Shown here one piece after another: positions 1-13,560 of a DNA stretch of 64,000 nt. How positions within the stretch are numbered: the stretch's first letter is position 1; each line of letters begins with the position of its first letter. The translations under genes were made by a program, and so were the position numbers. The notes beneath the pieces are model-generated. The model saw only the letters and a program-made list of their open reading frames with translations, was not told the origin of the DNA and did no database searches. The stretch lies in assembly GCA_949357655.1 (NCBI GenBank), contig CASHTG010000015.1:1488001-1552000 (forward strand), in the 5' to 3' direction. The DNA comes from Parascedosporium putredinis. Lineage: Eukaryota; Ascomycota; Sordariomycetes; Microascales; Microascaceae.

Positions 1-2193
1 GTAGTGGACGTATCAATTTAGTGTACATCAATCAAATCAACCTTTTCAGTGACCCATTGCACCCAGCTGCACTCAATTATTAGTGCGGTACCTCGATACA
101 GGCCAGCGTCGTGCTTTCTGTGAGCGGCTGACACTCCGCGGGAAGTGATGTCATGCGTGGTCCTTGCCTTTATTACGGGACCTGTCAAAGAGGGGAAAAA
201 GCCACTTGAGACTCGAGGGATCAATTGGACCCATCCCCAATCGGCCATTTAATGCATTCAATCAATCAAAATGCCCAAAAGCCCGAGCGCGACGCGGATG
301 GCTGAAGGGTGGCGGCGGGTGACATTGTGGATGCAAGGGCCTGGCCTGGCCTGGCCCCTAAAAAGAGCGTACACTGCTAGAGCGTCTTGGTCAACCAGCC
401 GGATGGGTGGCATTAATCGAGAGCACTGGCATCTAATGGCTCAAGTGGTGCTGGCTCCTCAACCTGCCCCCTCAGTGCGTGCGAGCCTGCGCGTGTGCAT
501 CGACGTGCGCTCTGTTCGCTTCCGCTTCCTACCACCGCCTGCGGTGCAATGGATTTCGCACCTCTCGTGCTTTAACGACTACCACTGCGACTACACAAGA
601 TGATGCAGGTACTACATCTTAACCACATTCATTCAATCTGCAACCCGCTGGTCCCTTTCTTGGCTGGCCCTCTCCCACCATCAGCCCCTGGCCGCATTGC
701 TGTACTTTAATTGATTCCGGGGTACCTGGAAGCTGTTCTCTCGAGGGCGCATTCGCAGCAAATGCTCCCCGCCATTATTTTATGGTGAAGAAAGGGAGAG
801 AAAGTAAAAAAAAGAAGAAAAAAACAAAGCTCGGGTTCCGAGTAACCATTTCGGGTCCTGTCACACTTTTGCAAACCCCTGCGTTGGTTGTGCTCTTGAG
901 GAAAGGAAAGAGGATGCATGCCACCGTCCGTGGACGGGACACACCCTCAGCGTCACACGTACCTGACCGACCTGAGATTGAAGCCAACATAATGATCAAC
1001 AGGAGCAACACCTCGAGATGAGGATACGAGAAAGCGGTCCAAGAGCACACAAGTCGGCACTTGACGCTAACCCAAAGGTCTACTTGACTAAAAGGGAGGG
1101 AATAGGTAGGATATTCAAGATCAATTCTGTTGAGATAGAGAAAGCAAGAACAGAGTGCACATAGACACCACTTGGCTAGTGGCGAGGCAATGGTCATATT
1201 GAAGAAATTAAAAGTTTATCATTTCGTCTCCTTATAGACACTACATGTAAAAAGATATACGAGGGCCCCTCCATGGGCCGCCTATCCCTTTCCTGAAATC
1301 GACGTGAGCGACGTGTACACGGCGTTACAGATCATGCCATCATAAAAGAATCTTCAAATTATCCCCGCCCCAAAATGAAAGATGCTCGTTCGCCAGAAGA
1401 GGACGAGTCTTGGAAATGACGGTGGATATGAAATGAGATGGGTAGAAGAGAAATGTTGTGACTTGCGCCCCTTCAAAGGAAACTGGTATTCCAGGGGTAT
1501 GGCAAGATCTAACAACAAGGGAAAAAGAAAATGTGATGAAGGGGAGAAGAAACCCAAGCGACGATGGATCGTGACCAATGCATCCACAGTGGACACGGCT
1601 ACCATGCGTGCTATGCTCATCAGGGCTCGTTTTGCACTCCTTCTCCCTCTGCAACGCGAGGGAAAGAGAGGAAAAGGAAAAAGGAAGCCAAGGAGAGTGG
1701 GCGAAAAAGAATAAAAAGAAAAGAAACGAGGAAAGAAAAGAGAAAGAAATCCTGGAAGACATAGTTGTTTCATACCGTCATAAACTTTTCGTCAAGAAGA
1801 AAACGCCGAGCCGTGGTACATAAATCCTGAAATGCCCTAGAGATGATTCCCAGCCAACTCACACATGGGAGACATAATGTATGTGGAATGGCATGTAGAG
1901 AGAATGCTAAGAGAAAACGAGGGGAGAAAAACATAAGAGAACATAAAATAGTAAATGAAGGGTAAGGGGGTAAAAGTAAGTCTTTCGAAGGACTGGTATA
2001 ATCAGAAAGAGAGAACCAAGTGTATGCTTGCTAAATACGCCGCTTGCAATGATTGATGCGCTCGAGCAAATGGAAAATCGCAACCAGTGTGATGCGTAAA
2101 GCTGACTCTTTGTGTCTTGCCAATAATAAATGTTGTCGGAAGCCGCGGGTGGATAAGCTGGTGCAAGATGAGGTGGGTTGTGCCGTTTCTTAC
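1..2193. other. Gene-free left end
   Basis: No reading frame here resembles a protein family and no splice-joined model could be built. The stretch holds purine-rich runs (about 788-826 and 1670-1750) and several AT-rich patches. The part next to 2194 is probably the 3' untranslated region of the leftward gene that ends there. No RNA gene was recognised. Confidence 0.6.
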
Positions 2194-4180
2194 TTAAAAC
2201 GGGGATTCGGATCGCTGCCGATTATTGCCTCGCTGCCGAAACTCCCTCAATCGTTCATTGATGTAAGTTAGGCGAGTCTCGAGGTTGGGTTTGGCAGCTG
2301 CATCCACATCCTGGGTGGGCTGCTGGACAGTGGCAAATGGCCTACGGACGGCTCCAAAGATAAGATCGTGAGGCTGCGAGAGCCGATTAGGAAATGAGAG
2401 GCTCGCAGAGGGTGCCGCAAATGGAGAACCGAGTCTGGGAGGCTGCACCTGCGGGAGCATTAAGCTGTTGGTAGACTCCAGAGCGGGAGCCGTGGGTTGC
2501 TCACTCTGGGATGGTGGCTCGACGGCGGCTAGTAGCTCTTCGATATTGGTACGGGGAACGAATAGGTCGTCGCGCTGCGTCGAGCTTGTGGAACTGAATT
2601 CGAGTTCGAGCCTGGCCATTAGGCTCTCGCCACTGACTAGGCTATCTCCGGCGAAGCCGGGAGCGGTCCAAAGGTCCGATCCGAGACTGGGCCTCTTGCC
2701 CTTGCGGAGTTCGTTGGCAGCCTGGCGAGATCTTCGCTTCTGAAGGGTATTGGAACGGCTTCGGGTAAGTCTTGCCGGTGATTGGAGCGCACCACGCTTG
2801 GGCTCGAGGGTAGATATCTGCCGCGGAGGCATGTTGGATCGGAAGGAGAAGCCAGCGGCAAGGGTATTAGACGAACTAGGCCCGTAGCTTCTGCTTGCTG
2901 CAGAAAACGGCGACCCAAGGCGGTTCCGAAGCCCTTCAGGTAGCTCAAGGGAGAACTCGGGTAGCTCAGGCACAGGCTCTGTTATAGCGCCTTCAAGCGC
3001 CGGGGGCTCAAGAGCCGAGCTCGTCAGCTGCGCTAGGGGCCTGTTGGCTGCATGGAGTCGGCGGTGCTTAGGGCAAGCGACATGTTCATGTCACGGGCGG
3101 AGAAGACGGAAGGGGATCGAAGTGGCGTAGATTTGCGGTTCCAGTGGCGCGTAATAGTTCGGCCAAAGGGGTTGGACTGTGAGAGAGATACTGATGCGTC
3201 CGCGCGGCGGAGGACGTTGTCTTCATACGGCACAGCTCTCGCAGCCGCGCGCGTGGCCGAGCACGTATGCGGCCATTGAATGTAGGCGGCAGGCGCCTCT
3301 GCGGTGGGGGTAATGCTACCGCTCTTCTGCTCAACGGTGAGCAGCGGTCTTGAGCCTTTCCAGCTGCGCTTCGCTTCGCGCGAGACCCGAACGCAAACTC
3401 CGTCAGGGGGATACCGTTGCGGCCGGCACGGAAGGGGGTGACTTTGGGATCTTGACAGTACATCAGATAGGTCGACCAGAGGTGCTCGCTCATCGCCTTG
3501 GTCCAAGGCGCCTTCCGCATTTTCCCCTTGGACTTGGTGGAGGGGACTTCGATAGCGACATCTTTCGAGGGCTGACCGAATATGCTAAAGGACGAGCCCT
3601 CATACTCGGGGCTGATGCAGTGGGCTTCGTCAGAAGCGAGGGATATGCGACTGAAAAGAGACGCGCTAGTGTAGGTAGATCGGGCGGTCGATGGCCTGCT
3701 TGATTCGCATTCAGGGCTCGATTCCGAGCTGCTGATGATGGAGTCGATCGTCCAGTCCGGATACCGCCTCGGCGAGAGCGACGCGACACCATCTGGCGCC
3801 GGCGTTTTAGGGGCGAAAAGGTATTGGCTCTTAGCCTTCGGTGAGATATTTGGCCAGTGGGTATGTTCAACTGCGGTAGGGGCGGGAATGGGATTGTCCG
3901 TGAAGATGATGACGATTCCGCCTGTTCCGCGGCGTCGGGGACTTCGATGCTCGGGATCGGAACATCGGCAGCCGCGACAGACGCAAGAAACTGCTGGGTA
4001 GGGGCCGCTAATTGCGAGGCGTTCCGACGCTTGAGCCTGAACTTTGGGCGCGGGGGAGGGCGGTTGGGCCTCGCTTTCTGCGGCAACGAAAGGTTCAGGT
4101 GTCTTGGGCTCTGGAAAGTCTGGGTGATGGTAGCGGAATCCCCTGGGGAGGGTGGCCGCGCCTGAGTGAAGCGCGCTCAT
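2194..4180 (-). CDS. Conserved fungal protein of unknown function with a Trp-rich block (frameshifted in this assembly)
   Basis: I do not recognise a named function. The start ATG is at 4180 and the stop at 2194. The reading frame changes four times: near 4052-4056 (G5 on the plus strand, two bases short), near 3921, at G5 3406-3410 and at G4 3036-3039. Supplying the missing bases gives 663 residues and a length divisible by three. The N-terminus has a Pro-rich stretch containing RGFRYHHPDFPEP, then FLASVAAADVPIPSIEVPD, then a Ser-rich region. The most conserved-looking part (about residues 225-275) has PWTKAMSEHLWSTY, DPKVTPF and, across the third frameshift, GVCVRVSREAKRSWKGS. This looks like a short DNA- or protein-binding helical block. 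The C-terminal third is low-complexity Ser/Pro and ends in a basic, Arg/Gln-rich helix. From memory this architecture is widespread in filamentous ascomycetes. No intron is needed. Confidence 0.75.
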
Positions 4181-7100
4181 GATGGGAGGTGAGCGGTGGC
4201 GGTGGGTGGTCGGAGGTCGGAGGCGATACTGGTAAAGGCGCGATGGCCAAAATCCTTCTCTTTATTATTTATATTGTATTTTGCCTCGAGATTCGGTCCA
4301 GAGGTTGATGTGTGTGACGAAAACGTCGGGGGTGGCAAAGCGAGACGCGGCGCGACTACGGTTCAGGTCGTGTTGCGCGACCAGTTAAGTGGGCGAACGA
4401 GAAGAGAGACAATGTGTTGGTCCATCCAGTCGTCAGCAACAGGCGGGCCTGGTCACCAAAATTGATGGGCTCAACTATTTCAGGAGCCTTCTTCAGTGCT
4501 GTCGTCGTTGTCGCGTGTCCGTGGGCGGCGACTTATTCTTCACTCGTAAACCCCATCGGTGGGAGGAATGGCAAAGAAAAAGGAAAAAAAGTCGGATGGC
4601 TGGGGAGGAGCGGCGGTTGTCGAAGAAGGGCACTTTATCCAGAGAGCCGAGCGAGAAAAGAACGGTGGAAATGAATTAAATGCTGCCGCGATAGGCCTGC
4701 AGATACGGCGCGAGGGAAATCTGTGGCAGCGAAGAGCGAAATAAAACAACGAAAGAAAAATGCTGGAAATCGTTCCTTGATCGAGGTAGATTGGATTTGA
4801 AGAAGAACGGGGGAGAGGTTTAAGGTGTCGTAGCGTCGTGGGGAATCGTGGCACGCAGCACACTATTATGTGGTTTGTGGGGGAGGGACGGAGAGGAGGT
4901 AAAAAGCGATCAATGGGATTGATCTGGATCTGATCAATCTGATGGGTTCGCGTCTTGGTGCCAGGGGTGAAATGGGCGCTGAGAGGCCACTTAAGGCCTG
5001 TGCGTTGTGGAACTCTCGGCCAGGGCTCACTGCTTTAGTGCAGGCCCAACACTCGAAATTTGGGGGCGGGCGGCGGAGATTTGGGGCCAAAGTTCTTCAA
5101 GCGCAGGAAACCCGGCCTCGCGATTATCAAGCTATTGCTGAATCGTCAAGATGATGGCGGCCCACCAGCAAGAAGCAAGGCTGGAGAAGCCTAGAAAGGG
5201 GAGGAAAGGGAAAAAAAAAAACGACAAAAGGAAAAGAAGAAAAAAACAAGAAGGAAGGACTTGAGGGTTAGTGGACCGAGGTGTGAGGACTGGTGATGCG
5301 GAAGGGAAGAAAGAAAAAGAGAAAGAAGGAATGAAAGAGGGCAATGACAAGTCTTTCAGGATCGATTGAACAGAGGGAACAGGCGGCAAAATTGGTTCAA
5401 GGGAAATGGGCAGTAATAACCGGCGGTTGGGGAGAGGAAGACGAGCCATGGTCTCCCAAGGCACATACACTTTTCTGGAAACCAGGTGTACATTCAGGGA
5501 TACAATCCCTCAACTCAACTGGTGTTGGAATGCCCTCGGGACATCGATGCATCCACCATTTTCACCCCATCTCGACCTTACCGTACCGTACAGTGTGGAA
5601 TCCGGCGAGCTAGCGTCTGTGTACAGGGTCCTCCGGTGGAGCCCTGGCACGAACAAATTGGCGTGACATCCCGGATGTACCCCTCTACGCTTGACGAGCA
5701 CCCAACACAGCGCGACTGCGGCTTTTTCCAAGAACGGCGGGAGCAGAGGTACTTCCCACGTAGATGAAGCTCATGCCAGTGCCGCAAGTCCTTGCTCTGG
5801 GTGGCAGGGGTTCCTGGTCCATGTACCTCGCCGGGCCTCTGAGAAGACGCGACTGCCCACCATCGAGCACCTGTCTGTCTGAGGATCACACCTCACATCC
5901 ATCGACGAAGAAGTATCAATCCTCAGGAGGAAGAGCGAGCGCTTTTTGTCTTTTGGGGTGTGTGGGGGAGGGAGGAGGGGGAGGCTGCCGTCGAAAGAAT
6001 CCTCAAAGTTGGGTAGTATTCAGGGAAGACTTGTCATTTGAGGTCGAAGTCTGGCATGAGAGCCGAATGTTAGTGATAGAGGAGGGAAGATCATGTCCGT
6101 AGCCAAAAACCCATCCCACCCCATGGCTAGTCATATCGCCTCACACGTACATATACAGATAGAGTGTGAGCTGTTCAGTCCATACTGGATGTGGGGTGAA
6201 GAACCTGTCACTGCACCCTTCTAGCGTAGAGGGTTTTCTTCGACGCGAGGTCATGTTTGCATGCCGAACAGCGCGTGACCGCCGAGGACGTCGCTTCTAC
6301 TGTGCCGGTCCGGACCTCTCAAGTGCTCACTCTCGGTCTAAACGTTGGGACAGTTAATGGGGGTGGCGAGGCGAGGTCGAGATTTACAAGGTCGGGTAGA
6401 TTGGTGCGCTCATGTAATAAATGTTTAGAGGACCCAGAGTTAGACGCAATATGTGAGACCAGCCTCTGTCAACGCCTGGATATCGCGTCTGTTTTTTTCC
6501 TTCTTTCATTTTGCCCGTTCCGAAAAGCGGAAGCGACATTGCAAGAGAAGCAGTCTCAACTCTGAAAGCGCGATAAAGCCCCGTGTATCTTAGAAACCCC
6601 CATTTCTGGATCCGATGCCATCTAGATGTCCTTGGCTGAAAGCGATACAATCACCTCGGGTAGCTTTCTTGCTTGGATATTTGTCTTCCCCTCATTCCCC
6701 TCGGTTCCCCCTCAGTTTGGTCCGGATCTCCTGTCTCCTCTCTGCTTCCTTCAACAGATAATGTATCGTATCCTATTCGGTGGCGTGGGCATTACGAGGG
6801 AGTGAAGCCAGCAGACGTGTCGTCAGGGTACGCTACCGACCCATCTCACCAACGCTCCTCACCACCACCGAAGCCCCCGCTAGACATGCCCATGCATCCC
6901 GCTAATGTCGTCAAAGGGAGAGTATTTGGAGGTAGTACAGGGAGGGAAACCAATCCTGGGGGACACGACAGCCAGGAGTGCATATGCATCGATCCCCAAC
7001 TCTCCAAAAGCGGCGGACAGTTGGCATTGAAATGGGAGGGCCGTCGTAGGCGAATAGCTTATCCCCGACCTTTGTTTGGAGGAGGCAGGGCAAACGCGTC

Positions 7101-10100
7101 TGCCATAAGAAGCGCGCCTGCTCAGGGGATTGGATCCGTGTTGGTAGAGAGGCCAGTTGAGCGCTTCGATTGGGCGCCAGAGCTGCAAGCCGGCAAGTTG
7201 CCCGCAACTGTTTGCCTACCGGCCCCTCGTTCGTTTGAAATGCAATGCGGATGGCCTAGGATTGGGATCTCGAGCCAGCCAGTGACACCACAGGCATGGC
7301 TTCTGCGTCGCTCGATCCGGGCGGCGGAGAAGCAGATAAAAATGCTCGATCTTCTCGCCCGCCATGCAAATCAGGTGCTAGGGCCGAGATGTTTTCGTCC
7401 AGGCGAGAAGAAACCAGCCACTTAGCATTCGCAATTCGTGGAGAAGACCGGGACGTCCACAAAGCACTCATCAACATCGAACCCGAAAGCGGGTCAGATC
7501 TCAGCTTCACTCCCAAGTCAGCCTCTTCACCCCATATTTCCTTGATCCATACCGATGCCCCCATAAACATCTTGCCATCCCCCTACACATGCGTCAGCGA
7601 TACGGAAGCCATTCCGCCACGCGCGTCTAAAAGGAAGAAGAAGAAGAAAACACTATCAAGATGCTGTGGCAAAGAAGGATTGGTAACGAGCGATCAAAGA
7701 GCCAAACATACACTAGGATGCAGGAGGCAGGAGGATCCAGACAAGGGGTCCAGCAAAGAACAAAAGGGCGGGAATGGGCCGTGGGAGGCTTGGTCAAAAT
7801 CCGACAGCCCGTGGACTTGATACATCGCCGACGAGCGACGGCACGGCCAGGAGGGAGAATCCAACATGGCCATCCAAAATGGTGGCCAGCCTCCCGACAC
7901 TTTTGAGGCCCACTCACTTCCATGTTTGCAAATATTATATTTCTATATCAAACCGTGCCTCATTGCGTCCAAACAGCTCGTGCTCTTTGCAACGAGGCTC
8001 GAGTTCTTGCAGGCACTGGTCAAGCAACTGAGGGTTGGCAGGCAGCCCGAATGAACACAAAAGAAGTGGGAGGACCCGACGTTCAAACATCTTGGGTAAT
8101 CGCGTTCGAACGCGAAAAAACGCGCTAGTCGCGCCTCCGACATGGATGGCCCCGCTTTTCTACGCACACGCATGCCTCCAACGGCGAATGCAACACGGTG
8201 TATACAGTGTTTACCATACTGGTTTGCCACGGGTAAGTGAGTGCATAATGATGTGCGCCAGGTACATTTTTTCCGGAATCGGGCCCCACAAGAACCACTC
8301 CCAACTCACGTCCAAGACGTCTTCACTCAATTGCTTCCACTCCATCTTCGAGGCCTATCTCTCACAGTCCAGTCCCACGGTCCATCCCGTCGACGATGAT
8401 TACCCTCGCTTGCAACGAGAAGAGGATTCCAGGACTCCTATACTAGACTCGCGAATATTTTAACTCGCTCCTTAACCGTCTCCAAGGAGGAGGGAAATTT
8501 TCAGCCACAACTCGCCCATCGGACAGTAATAGTCCACTTTGCAGCCGCCAACATTGATGATGCTTCAGAGAATCAAACACAGAATGCCCAACCTGATCAG
8601 CTTGTATTAGCCGAGGACAGAGCGAGAGACGAACAGGGGCAAAATCGACAGGGTATCCCTTTTTCTCCCCCTTCTCCCAAAAAACCCGAATTGGTTCCTG
8701 GCCTAGTCGCAAAGCTTGGATTCCGAATTAGGAAGCCCTTCCTTCCACACTAGTTCAGAACCGGAGGCATGAAAAAAATTCAAGGTCAAGTTTTGGGAGC
8801 CCTCACCGACTCTTTTCAGCGCCGACGCGATCCATATGTTTGTTGGCCACCGTCAGGGCGGGACCTGCTTTCCCGAGCTCATGGCGCCCCTACCCGCGAT
8901 GCCACCGCATTCTTGAGGAATACTAGAGGTGCTTCGAGAATGGGGGCAGCTCCGCCTCATCTCTTTTACGGGGAGGATGGAGCTGAGCAAAGTTGCCCAA
9001 GTGGACCAACCCTGCATGGCCAACGCTGGATCGTTGCGGGTGTCCGCTGTCCCGCCATGGAGAACTGGTTCAGTTCTCCTCCTGGCTCGATGCGGTGAGG
9101 CTGACGGGTAATATACTCCATCGGTTTCGAGGGTGTTGCATTGCGACTGGGCCTCTATCCCGCCGTGTCTCGACAGCTAAGTCTGACCTCGGCACTGATT
9201 GATGCTCTCAAACCGCATCTCAGTCCCGGAGAACCCTATTCGCAAAACCATTGAAACATAGCAATTGGTTGGGCCATTCCAGAAGTCCACTCTCACGTAA
9301 TAATACATAGTAAGAAAAAGAAATAATAATACCTCGGTAGAAGGAACTCCCTCAAATTAGGCGGGTGTTTCAAACAATCGATTCAATCCGCCGGCCTTAA
9401 TATCGGAATGTTTATGCCACCCGTTTCGGGGTTCTAAAATTGCCCTATTGCAGGCCAGCGTCGAACCTCGCGGGGAAACGATCCCAAGATGAAAGGGCAG
9501 CGCGGACAAGCAAATGCCATCCATGGATGCCATTGCAACCAAAAATGTGGATGCCTGAGAAGTATCGAGTAATGTCGAGTCTCCAACCATCCATCCTTCT
9601 GGTCCCATCGTTGGCTTCCTTCGGGCTTCCTTCGGGGTGGTCTCCCGTTCTATTATTAACTTTAGCCTTCCGGTGGCACCCAACAGCAGACAAGACCAGA
9701 CCACATTGACCTTTTGAGTCCGTCCAGAATTCAACTCCAGCTATCCACCACGCTGTGGATCAACCACCCAAGAACCGACCCAGGCCTGAGCAAGCCCTAT
9801 TGCAGAGCCTCCAGTGCCACACTCAGAAGCCTTGATGCCTTCGACGTCAACCCCATGCCTCATTTCCACGAGATTGATGGCCTAGTTCAACCGCCGCACG
9901 ATATTTGGATGAGGGAAGTTCAACTCTCACATGATCTAGTCGATTAGCGAGCGGACGTCTCAGTCGTTCCCCTTTGTTTCCCACTAGAAGAGACTCGGGA
10001 AAAGGAAAGAAGGTTTAGGGAGAACAGAACCGGGAGTTAGAAGTGATCTTAAGTTTGATACAAATGTTGGCAGCGAGGTCCTCTCAGCGCAAGAGGGTGG

Positions 10101-12067
10101 CCCCAGGTATTAAAATCTACAAGTAGCAGAGAATGATCACATGAAGCCAAGAACCATGGATCAAGCGATGCAATATTGAGAAGCAGGATGTCTAGCTTTT
10201 AGTATAGATATCCAGATGGATCCTATCCCGAGAGCAGACGGCTTCAAAAGACTAGGTCCTACTAAAGTGCAATATACATTCCACATCCTCTTTCCACCAC
10301 CCTTTTTCACCACCAAAAGGCAACACATTTATCAGCGAGGAATATAAGCCATGTCACGACTATCTTGCGCTGCGTCGTTTCACGAGAATGTCGCAGAGTG
10401 AATGCCAGACACCTCAAGATCTCACACAAGGTCCCACCACATGGTCTCACACCAAGACGCACAGCGCTTCTCTTGGCCCCACTCGACGTGCTCGGCACGG
10501 GTGAACGCCACGCAAGCCTGCCTCAAGGTGTGCGAGAGGGTTTTTTTCTTTTTTCGGGACGGTGGCGAACAGGGATGGGCTTTACTTTACCACCCGTCGC
10601 GCGAGAGGATAGAGATGTCGAATCGCGTCCTCCCTCACAAAGCTATTCCCCCTTCCTCCTAAAAGGGGTTGCTTGACTGGCGATCCGGTATCCGGGTTTC
10701 TTCTTTTAAATATCCAAGGTAGATTCGCTCTTTTTCGTCGATGATGTTGACACTGCCGACGGGAGGAGAGTTTTGCCTCCCGTGGCCGTCGATGGGATGG
10801 ATAGCTCTCGGTATGGGGTTTCACGCCCACCCCTTCTGGAGGCCGTTGGAGAACAACCCCGCGCAACCACTTTCACGAATCGGAGGTGAGGGTTGGGAGG
10901 GCATTCGGCTAACCACCGTTATCGGTGCCCCAACTCGATGTGGATGTCGAAACCCAAACCGTTGGCATCAACTCAGCGTGCAGCCATCCTCCCAAGCGGC
11001 GGCCCGTGGTTCCCCAAAGGATGCCGATCACCCGCAATAAGGTGTAACTGGTCCCCCCCGCGTTCGCCCATCGTCAACGAGGCTAGCCTCCGCTTCGATT
11101 ACATTTATAGATTATTTCCACAGTCACTGCTCCATCCGCCATTATTACTGAAGGATTTCGGGAGTCGATGCCTTAAGAAGTGTGGCCGCTATTATTACCC
11201 ACCGGTTTGGCGTTAGAAGTGTGTGGGTTGGGTGTGCGGGAGTGACAGCCCAGTTGTGTGACGGGGAACCTCGAGCATTATGCTGAGCCTGGTATCTGAC
11301 GCCCAAAAAAGTGTGGAACGTCTACCAAAAGAAGAATCAATAATACTTCGTATTCTTTCCCAAGATCGTCACACTAGGTGCACGCTCGCTGTCAGGGATC
11401 AGACTTTGCTAGTCCATTCCGCGAGACGCTTGTCGATTGCGTTTGCGGGCCACAAAAAGTACATATGGCCCCACTTGTTGTCTTATTGTGATCCAAGTAC
11501 CATGGTAGTCTTGGCTATTCGGGGGTACCTAGACACGCCATGCTGAAAGATAAGGAAATGAGTGCGATGGCCTCTCTTTGGACAGAACTAGTAGAAGGAT
11601 TTTCCTCTCTCCAGGCAATGGTTCGTATCAGACCCAAGCCCGAAAGAGGAGGGCTGAATTGGCACTACCTGTTTTGGGAGGGTGAAGGGACGAATTATTG
11701 AAAATATGGCAGGAAATCCTTTCCGAAACCCCTGGTTGGCAAATGGGGTGGGCTGTCTAACCCTGGAAAGGGATGAGGTTTGACACTTGGTGAACACACA
11801 AGTCGTCATTCAGTCATTCAGCACCGCCTCTTGGGTGAAATGTGCAGTGTAGTTACTTTTGTTTGGCCTCCCCAGGGGGCTGCAGTGGGTAGAAGGGGAA
11901 GGAAGGAGAGGAAGGAAAGAGGCCATGTGTAACCACTCCTACCTCTCGATCTCTTTCCCATCTCGTCCGATTCTCTCTTTTTTTCTTCCCCCTCCCTTCA
12001 AGCATCCATACTCAAGTCGTAGTCCATCCCACACCCCCGCGCCTGGAGGAGAAGAAACGTTATCGAA
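4181..12067. other. Long gene-free interval (7.9 kb)
   Basis: This lies between two divergent genes, so it holds both promoters. The longest open frames (for example 6673-7425 and 7296-7820 on the plus strand) have no recognisable motif, no sensible splice partners and a composition unlike the real genes. A purine-rich run sits at 5195-5250, and a 16-bp palindrome at 8100-8115. CT-rich sequence just before 12068 fits a fungal core promoter. No transposon remnants were seen. Confidence 0.6.
8100..8115. repeat. 16-bp perfect palindrome
   Basis: The sequence TCGCGTTCGAACGCGA is its own reverse complement. It is followed within 25 bp by two further CGCG words. Function unknown. Confidence 0.6.
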
Positions 12068-13560
12068 ATGCTTCCTGCTCGAGCCATGTCGGGGGTCATC
12101 CCGTTGGCCAAAAGAACCATCCCCTTTGTTCTCTTGATCGCCGTCTTCTACTTCTTCACCCACTCGGGCCGGCCCTACGCGGACGATGTGATTCTCCGGT
12201 TCAAGGATTCCAAGACGGTATTCGTAGACAGCATCATCGACAACGACTTGCCCGGCTCCACCTCGGATGGGTCGGCGCTGCAGGAGCTCTGCTCGAGCAG
12301 AGACTGGCATGAAAACAGGGTGATGAGCTGCGAGACCGGAAAGGAAGGCGTAACATCTGTCCGTCAGTGGCAGCTCCAGTGCATCCGTGTCGCCATCGAG
12401 GCCGGAGGTAAGTCCTGCTGCTCACAGCGAATCCTCCTCTTATAGAAGGCACGACGGAAATGAAGGCTCAGACTTTTTAACTTTGTCCCTCACCTCCCGC
12501 AGCCACAACCGTCATCCTCCCCAGCATCGTCCAGCGAAAGGACCGTTACTTCCAGCGGGGCAAGCGTGCTCACGCGCCCCTCACCGGCGTGGCGATGGAT
12601 TACATGTTCGACTTCCACCATCTCAACGACACGCTCGGGGCCCACTGCCCTCGGATCAAGCTTGCGACCAGCATCTCCGACTTTCACGACGTGTACAGCC
12701 TGCTCGGCGCAACCAACTTTAAGCTGGGCGACCCGGTCGGGATGGACGAGAAGAGCAAGGGGGCGGAGTACATTCTCCCCAAGCCGGAGGAATGGGCCCC
12801 CAAGTTCGACACCTGGGTCGAGGAGCAGCAGGCCAAGGCGCCCCCGACGAGCCACCTCAGCGATCCCTATCGCCTCCACTTCATGGCTTCCAAGGTGCAC
12901 TTCCCCGTGTACCACGACTCGGCCCAGATCCGACGCGACCTGAGCGCTGCCCTGCGCTTCCGTCGGGACGCGCGGGTCCTGGCCAGCGCGGCCCTCTACC
13001 GTCTCGTAAGCAAGTACGGCGTCAACCTCGATCCTCACAAGGCCACGGTGCGGACGGGTTTCGCGGGAATTCACATGCGCCTCGAGCTCGACGTCCAGGA
13101 AGGCAAGGCCAAGAACGCTCCCGACTTTGCGTATCAGGCCTCGGAAAGCGTAAAATACGTATCCGGTACCGGCCTCAGCCTGGCCTTCCTCGCCTCGGGT
13201 GGCCCCCAGGAGAAGACGGCCTCCTTCATCGAGGGCGCCCGGGAGTTCAACCTGACTGTTCTCACCAAGGACATGCTCCTCGACGACAAGGAGAAAGCCC
13301 AGCTCAGGAGCTTTAGTTACGACCAGCAGGCCATCGTCGACTACGAGATCATGAGATATGCGACGCGCATGGTGGGCATCGGCGTGAGCACATTCTCGTC
13401 TGACCTCGCCCTCGTCAGGGCAGACATGTACAGCGATATGCCGATCGAGGATACTCCGGAGCCCGACAGCACGATGATGTGGCACGACGACTTTACGAGC
13501 CTAATCTGGCGTATTGACGGTGTTAAATGGTCGGACTGGGTGAAGAGCTGGTGGCCCTAA
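12068..13560 (+). CDS. Fungal O-fucosyltransferase-like glycosyltransferase, type II membrane protein
   Basis: Two exons (12068-12407 and 12503-13560) with a 95-nt GTAAGT...CGCAG intron give 465 residues without any frameshift. Residues about 14-32 (IPFVLLIAVFYFF core) form a single hydrophobic anchor after a short cytoplasmic tail, as in Golgi type II glycosyltransferases. The lumenal part has the order expected of the fungal O-fucosyltransferase-like family: an N-terminal strand with DDVILRFKDSKTVFVD, IEAGATTVILPSIV across the splice site, then GFAGIHMRLELDV, LAFLASGG, FNLTVLTKDMLL and YDQQAIVDYEIM followed by GIGVSTFSSDLALVRADM. These last segments match the sugar-nucleotide-binding half of the fold. 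Donor, acceptor substrate and linkage cannot be read from sequence. The start at 12068 was chosen over the in-frame ATG at 12086 because it is the first ATG after the CT-rich leader. Confidence 0.82.

Noticed and set aside
2194..4180. Reading the frameshifted genes as pseudogenes
   Set aside because: Only missing-base changes at homopolymers are seen, splice sites are intact, and essential single-copy genes such as RAD17 and JAC1 show the same pattern.
6673..7425. 250-residue open frame on the plus strand
   Set aside because: No recognisable motif, mixed composition, and no conserved-looking segments or introns.
7296..7820. 174-residue open frame ending in a lysine run
   Set aside because: It overlaps the previous frame; the lysine run comes from a purine repeat, and nothing supports translation.
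12490..13485. 331-residue open frame antisense to the O-fucosyltransferase-like gene
   Set aside because: It mirrors the GC-rich third-position pattern of the real gene on the other strand and has no domain or plausible splice sites.
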